From Serinibacter salmoneus (GTDB taxonomy: Bacteria > Actinomycetota > Actinomycetes > Actinomycetales > Beutenbergiaceae), in assembly GCF_002563925.1 (NCBI RefSeq), contig NZ_PDJD01000001.1, positions 2,424,973 to 2,488,972 of the forward strand: 64,000 nt of DNA, given 5' to 3'. Position 1 is the first letter of the stretch, and every line of letters begins with the position of its first letter. Position numbers and translations under genes: made by a program. The notes beneath the pieces were generated by a model. That model did no database searches. It had not been told where the DNA came from and saw only the letters and a list, made by a program, of their open reading frames with translations. This document shows, piece after piece, positions 60,023 through 64,000 of this stretch.

Positions 60023-61527
60023 CCGCCCAGGGTAGTGGCGGGTGCGCGACGGCGTGGGCGGGCCGGGCGGGGCCGGCGGCAGAACTCCCGGGCCGGCTTC
60101 CCCGACAGCGCGAGCAGCGTGAGGATGTCCATCGCCAGGACCATCAACGACAGGCCGAACTCGATCCGCACCCCACCGGACCACCAGGCCACGAACTGGC
60201 TCGAGATCGAGACGCAGCCCGCCACCAGGATGATGAGGCGCGCGCCGTCCACCCCGCGCAGCACCGCCACGCCGAAGGCGGCCGGCACCAGGGCGGAGAG
60301 TGCGCCGAGGATCAGCAGGACCGACCAGGTGGTGGGGTCGGCGTCGAAGGAGGCGTCCGCGCCCAGGGACTCGAGCATCGCCCGCAGGCCCTCCTCCCCG
60401 GTGATCGCGAGGTACAGGACGAAGCCGAGGATGGCCGCTGCCCGCAGGAACGCCGTCACCACGCCGAAGACGATGGTGGACGGGCGGCCGGGTGGCGGCG
60501 TGGCCGGGCCGGTGGCGTCGTCGCTCGGCGCGGCGTCCGCCCGCCGCTGCGCCACCTCGCTCTCGACCTCCTCCGCGCGGGGGTCCTCGAAGGCGCCGCG
60601 CTTGCCGGTGTGCTCGCCACGCACCATGTCGGCGATCGCGGCCTCGCGCTCGGGTGCCACGGCGTGCACCTCCACCACCTGCGATCCGGTGGGTGCCGGG
60701 TGCGGCTCCTCGCCCCGCGCGCTCGGGAGCACGATGACCGGCAGGTCGCCGTCGGTGTGGACGGAGTCACCGCCGCCGTTGCGGGAGTGGTAGCCGGTGG
60801 AGAAGTCCTTCAGCAGGTGGATGCGGGTCTCCGGCGCCCCGCGCAGCACGGTGGCCACGATGTGATCGCGTTCGACGTCGATGTCCGCCTCGATCTTGTG
60901 CGTCACCTGCAGGGTGAACAGCGAGAGGCCGACGGCGCGGTCGAAGGTGCCGGCCGCGAGCCAGTCCACCCGGGTGCCGCCCGGCAGGAGCCAGCCCGGC
61001 GGGCACCGCCAGAACCGCACGTGGTGGCGCTTGGCGGGGTTGCCGTCGACCTCCTGCTGATAGGCGACGTCCTGGATGCGACCGAACAGGTACAACGGGC
61101 TGACCGGGGCCTCGCTGTAACTGCGCCGCGTCAGCGTGGAGGTGATGATGCGCCAGCTCGTGGCCAGGGACACCTCATCGGCGCGGGTCCACCCGGCCCT
61201 GGTCATCACCTCGTGCAGCGCCTCCTGCGACCCCAGGACCGCGAGGTTGATCGGGTCGCCGAGCAGGCCGTCGCTCGTGCGGGCGCGCCCGATGAAGTAG
61301 TCCGGGGTGTAGATGCTGGTGATGATGCGCGTGAGCCTGGGCAGCACGAGGTAGGCCAGCAGCCCCCAGAAAGCGAGCAGGCCGAACCCGCTGAACCAGC
61401 CCAGACTCCAGGTGTCCGAGAGCAGCAGGATCGCGAGCCAGACCGCCGCGAGGCCCGCGAACACGAAGCAGAAGGTGTCCACCCATTGCCGGATGCGGGC
61501 GCGGCGCCGCAGCGTCAGGTCGGCCAT
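60019..61527 (-). CDS. LssY_C-domain membrane protein
   Basis: This 502-aa protein has two N-terminal membrane helices (about residues 18-36 and 42-62) and three or four more in the C-terminal part (about 350-475), with a hydrophilic acidic linker between. The soluble region of about 85-270 matches the LssY C-terminal domain: DPINLAVLGSQEALHEVM, APVSPLYLFGRIQDVAYQQ, KRHHVRFWRCP, WLAAGTFDRAVGLSLF and THKIEADIDVERDHIVATV. LssY-type domains lack an assigned activity. It heads the tmk-holB operon by overlap, but its link to nucleotide metabolism is unclear. Confidence 0.8.
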   Translation of the reverse strand: MADLTLRRRARIRQWVDTFCFVFAGLAAVWLAILLLSDTWSLGWFSGFGLLAFWGLLAYLVLPRLTRIITSIYTPDYFIGRARTSDGLLGDPINLAVLGSQEALHEVMTRAGWTRADEVSLATSWRIITSTLTRRSYSEAPVSPLYLFGRIQDVAYQQEVDGNPAKRHHVRFWRCPPGWLLPGGTRVDWLAAGTFDRAVGLSLFTLQVTHKIEADIDVERDHIVATVLRGAPETRIHLLKDFSTGYHSRNGGGDSVHTDGDLPVIVLPSARGEEPHPAPTGSQVVEVHAVAPEREAAIADMVRGEHTGKRGAFEDPRAEEVESEVAQRRADAAPSDDATGPATPPPGRPSTIVFGVVTAFLRAAAILGFVLYLAITGEEGLRAMLESLGADASFDADPTTWSVLLILGALSALVPAAFGVAVLRGVDGARLIILVAGCVSISSQFVAWWSGGVRIEFGLSLMVLAMDILTLLALSGKPAREFCRRPRPARPRRRAPATTLGG

Positions 61528-61542
61528 CGCGCGGTTGCCTCC

Positions 61543-62583
61543 CTACTCCCCCGGGTAGGTCACGCCGAGCTGCTCGCGGATGGTGTCCATGATCTGCATG
61601 ACCTCCACGGAGGCCTGCCAGGTCATCAGCGGCGAGGACTGCTCACCGGCGGCAATGCAGCGGGCGGCTTCGGCGGCCTCGAACTCGAAGCCCCCGGTGA
61701 CGTGCTCGGAGGTCACCCGGGTGCTCGTGCCGTCGTTCAGGGTCAGTTCGGTGGCGCTCGGAGCGTAGAAGGTGCGCGCGAGGTCGAGTCGCCCGCGGGT
61801 GCCGGCGATCGAGGCGGAATTGACCATGGCGGACTCCATCGAGGACTGCAGCATCGCCGTCGTGCGGTCGCCGTAGCGCAGGATCACGGTCTCGTCGGTG
61901 TCCACGCCGAGGTCCGAGAGCCGGCCGTGGGCGTGGATCTCGTCCGGGACGCCGAGGTGGGCGTGGGCGAAGGAGACCGGGTAGACGCCGAGGTCCAGCA
62001 GGGCGCCGCCCGCAAGCGCCGGGTTCCACAGGCGGTGCTCGGGGCCGAACACGAGGTGCTGGCCGTGGGTGGCGAACGCGCCGATGACCTCGCCGATCAC
62101 CCCCGAGGTGACCGCGTCCACGCTGGCCCGGTAGTGCGGCAGGAACCGGGCCCACATCGCCTCCATCGCGAACAGGCCTGCGGAGGCTGCGGCGTCGAAC
62201 ACCTCGCGCGCCTCGGCGGCGTTGCGGGTGACGGCCTTCTCGATGAGCACCGGCTTGCCTGCGCGCAGCGCGAGCAGGGCGTTGTCGCGGTGCTCGGAGT
62301 GCGGGGTGGCGATGTAGATCGCGTCCAGGCTCGGGTCCGCGACGAGGTCCTCATACGAGCCGTAGGCCTGCGGGACCTGCATCTCGGCCGCGAAGGCCTG
62401 CGCGCGGCCGAGGTCACGGGAGCCGATGGCCGCGATGGTGGAGGCGGTGTGGGCGGGGATGTCGGTGGCGAACTTCCGCGCGATGCCTCCTGCTCCGAGG
62501 ATGCCCCACCGCAGCGCGGGCGCGGCCGCGGGGTCGGGGTAGTCGGCGGGTGTGTGCAGGAGGGCGGCGGCATCGGCGGTCAT
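61543..62583 (-). CDS. Gfo/Idh/MocA family oxidoreductase
   Basis: This 346-aa NAD(P)-dependent sugar dehydrogenase has the Rossmann motif WGILGAGGIARKFATDI, then DAIYIATPHSEHRDNALLAL and the signature GKPVLIEKAVTRN with the catalytic lysine. GGALLDLGVYPVSFAHAHLG gives the Asp/Tyr/His block of the C-terminal domain. It most resembles dihydrodiol/xylose dehydrogenase-like members. Substrate unknown. It ends with TAG 16 bp before the LssY_C start. Confidence 0.9.
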   Translation of the reverse strand: MTADAAALLHTPADYPDPAAAPALRWGILGAGGIARKFATDIPAHTASTIAAIGSRDLGRAQAFAAEMQVPQAYGSYEDLVADPSLDAIYIATPHSEHRDNALLALRAGKPVLIEKAVTRNAAEAREVFDAAASAGLFAMEAMWARFLPHYRASVDAVTSGVIGEVIGAFATHGQHLVFGPEHRLWNPALAGGALLDLGVYPVSFAHAHLGVPDEIHAHGRLSDLGVDTDETVILRYGDRTTAMLQSSMESAMVNSASIAGTRGRLDLARTFYAPSATELTLNDGTSTRVTSEHVTGGFEFEAAEAARCIAAGEQSSPLMTWQASVEVMQIMDTIREQLGVTYPGE

Positions 62584-62642
62584 ACCCGCGAGCCTACGCC
62601 GGGCGGCCGCGCCGCACCCGGCCGCGCGCCGCGCTGCGCCCG

Positions 62643-62695
62643 CCCTCGCTCAGGGAGGTGGACCCCTCGCTCAGGGAGGAAGCACCGCTCTCCGT
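62643..62695. repeat. 53-bp direct repeat, left copy
   Basis: This copy matches 63941-63993 at 49 of 53 positions by eye. It is built from two 20-bp subunits with core CCCTCGCTCAGGGAGG, a near-palindrome, followed by AAGCACCGCTCTC. The 62584-62897 stretch (314 bp) has no gene and holds this repeat plus its inverted copy. Confidence 0.9.
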
Positions 62696-62770
62696 CGCCG
62701 GCCCCTGGCGGAGTCGCCGCAGGTCAGGGGGATCTTGGGGCTGCGATTGGCGCCGCATCCACGCGTGTTC

Positions 62771-62808
62771 ACCTCCCTGAGCGAGGGGTCTACCTCCTCT
62801 AGCGAGGG
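62771..62808. repeat. Inverted partial copy of the 53-bp repeat
   Basis: Its reverse complement matches 62643-62680 at about 34 of 38 positions. With that copy it can form a long hairpin with a 90-nt loop, directly upstream of the DUF559 gene. Confidence 0.8.
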
Positions 62809-62897
62809 CTGCCCCGACCTCTTCGGCGGGTCACCGGCCTCGGAGTTGTCCACAGGGCGCCAGCAGAGGTGTCGCGGTCGGCGCTAGGTTCCTGCGC

Positions 62898-63950
62898 ATG
62901 ACACCGCTCGAGCGCATTCAGCACTTGGGAGGCGCCGCGCGCTTCTCCGAGATCGGAGCCTCTCGGTACGAACTGAACCGCCTCGTCGCACACGGCATTC
63001 TGACGCAACCGGCACGCGGTTGCTACGCGGTCCCTGGAGCGCCGGCCGACCTCGTGGCCGCGGTCCTCTCCAACACGCTCGTCTCGTGCGTGTCTGCCCT
63101 CCGCGTGTACGACAAGGAGATCCCGAGGGGCAATGCGGTCGGCCCGCACCTCTCGGCGCCACCGTCGCGGGGACACCGGGACCATCAGACAGGGGTGCGC
63201 GTGCACTACGAGCACGCCACACGACGCGGCGACCTTCGGCTCGTGTGCCTCCAGGATGCGGCAGCCCGCGCGGCACAGTGCCAGTCGTACGACTCCGCCG
63301 TTGCCATTCTGGATCGGTTGACTCACCGACACGGGCAGGAACTCCTGGACGACGTGCTCGCCCGGGTCCGCAAGAGACGCCCCGCTCGCGCGGCGGCGCT
63401 CCGACTCGACGTGGACGGTCGAGCGCGTTCGCCGATCGAGACCGCGGTGCGCCTCCACCTGCGCAGGAGCGGTTTCGCGGTTGCTGCCGCACCCGTGGTC
63501 CCCGGTGTGGGTGAGGTCGACTTCGTGGTGGAGGGTGCGCTCATTGTCGAGCTCGACGGCTTCCAGTTCCACAGTGATCGGCGAGCCTTCAAACAGGACC
63601 GACGCCGTGATCGCCAGGCTCTGCGGTACGGGTTCCCGACAATGCGGTTCGCATTCGAGGACTGCGACCCGGCACGTATCCAGCGCGAGATCACCCCGGT
63701 GTGCGAGGCGCTCCGGCTCGCTCCCGTGCGCCCGCGCCCGGATCTTCCCGGTGAGTTCCTCAGGTTCCTCCAGCACGAGCGCGAGTCGTGGACCGCACCG
63801 TCGTCGTTCGCGACGGGATGGCGTCATCTCACCGGCCTCGACGCCAGCGAAGTCCGTCGGACGATGGGGCCGATCGTCCCGTGGAGTGCGACCTCCGGGG
63901 TTCGCCCCGCGTCGGCGCTGACGGACAACGCGCCGCGAACCCCTCGCTGA
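62898..63950 (+). CDS. AbiEi-type N-terminus with DUF559 (Vsr-like nuclease) domain
   Basis: This 350-aa protein has an N-terminal winged-helix region (residues 15-50, FSEIGASRYELNRLVAHGI, then PARGCYAVPGA) and a C-terminal DUF559 domain. The nuclease-type core is intact: E181 in SPIETAVRLHL, D208 in VPGVGEVDFVV, E218 in ALIVELDGFQFHSD with H225, then RRRDRQALRYGFPTMRFAFED. These are numerous, poorly understood actinobacterial proteins related in fold to very-short-patch-repair endonucleases. Gene and flanks are framed by 53-bp direct repeats. Its last codons (PR, stop) lie inside the right repeat. Confidence 0.85.
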   Translation: MTPLERIQHLGGAARFSEIGASRYELNRLVAHGILTQPARGCYAVPGAPADLVAAVLSNTLVSCVSALRVYDKEIPRGNAVGPHLSAPPSRGHRDHQTGVRVHYEHATRRGDLRLVCLQDAAARAAQCQSYDSAVAILDRLTHRHGQELLDDVLARVRKRRPARAAALRLDVDGRARSPIETAVRLHLRRSGFAVAAAPVVPGVGEVDFVVEGALIVELDGFQFHSDRRAFKQDRRRDRQALRYGFPTMRFAFEDCDPARIQREITPVCEALRLAPVRPRPDLPGEFLRFLQHERESWTAPSSFATGWRHLTGLDASEVRRTMGPIVPWSATSGVRPASALTDNAPRTPR

Positions 63951-63993
63951 GGGAGGTGAACCCCTCGCTGAGGGAGGAAGCACCGCTCTCTGT
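63941..63993. repeat. 53-bp direct repeat, right copy
   Basis: Right-hand copy of the element at 62643-62695. The DUF559 stop codon (63948-63950) is within it. Confidence 0.9.
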
Positions 63994-64000
63994 TGTCCGC

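Overview
The window is high-GC DNA from an actinomycete. Lsr2, CarD, the SenX3-RegX3 pair, a fused-operon DUF2520/PanC locus, a DUF3180 gene beside folate-type domains, GTG starts and very dense 4-bp ATGA/GTGA gene overlaps all point to Actinomycetota. The gene order suggests Micrococcales, in the Beutenbergia/Ruania/Georgenia neighbourhood, but this placement is an inference. I see no insertion sequence, prophage, integrase or CRISPR array. Almost every base belongs to a recognisable gene.

Layout. (1) 1-1113: the 5' part of an AbiEi/DUF559-type gene running off the left edge, followed by a repeat-bearing intergenic stretch with a perfect palindrome. (2) 1114-12435: housekeeping genes: sugar ABC ATPase (ugpC/msiK type), another ABC ATPase, a DUF4032 kinase-like protein, rlmB, cysS, carD, an LpqE-like lipoprotein, senX3-regX3, phoU, phosphoglycerate mutase, lsr2 and a 51-aa membrane ORF coupled to lysS. 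(3) 12432-22051: one leftward run lysS <- DUF2520-PanC fusion <- two PH-domain membrane proteins <- DUF3180 <- FolB/FolK remnant fusion <- ftsH. The usual folE and folP are missing and the FolB and FolK domains have lost their catalytic motifs. (4) 22294-26999: hpt, tilS, a DUF2342 metalloprotease, DacB and inorganic pyrophosphatase. (5) 27091-35376: a DUF6918-like protein, a NlpC/P60 cell-wall hydrolase, metY-metX, a tandem alpha/beta hydrolase pair sharing a nearly identical 531-bp block, and a protein with a RAMA-like modified-DNA reader domain. (6) 35438-44202: a large FAD/FeS oxidoreductase, a lipoprotein, an ECF sigma factor with a membrane partner (each preceded by the same promoter-like motif), a glutamine amidotransferase, a five-copy 22-bp repeat, GNAT, DUF2277, tRNA-Thr(CGT) and an NAD(P)H-binding protein. 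(7) 44409-57516: a uronate-catabolism island. (8) 57634-64000: DUF1269, holB-tmk, an LssY_C membrane protein, a Gfo/Idh/MocA oxidoreductase and a complete DUF559 gene framed by 53-bp direct repeats.

In the island, a DctPQM TRAP transporter would import an acidic sugar. KduI and KduD would convert 5-keto-4-deoxyuronate to 2-keto-3-deoxygluconate (KDG), KdgK would phosphorylate it, and Eda would split KDPG into pyruvate and glyceraldehyde-3-phosphate. A second KduD-like SDR, a zinc alcohol dehydrogenase, a 2-hydroxyacid dehydrogenase and a GarR-like dehydrogenase form a coupled four-enzyme branch whose substrate I cannot name. Two IclR regulators are present, and inverted repeats lie upstream of dctP and eda.

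Most promising for follow-up: the degenerate folate locus, the duplicated ECF promoter motif, the RAMA-like protein, the repeat-framed DUF559 gene, and expansion of palindromes at transcription terminators. Start sites were chosen by eye from overlaps, Shine-Dalgarno sequences and family N-termini.
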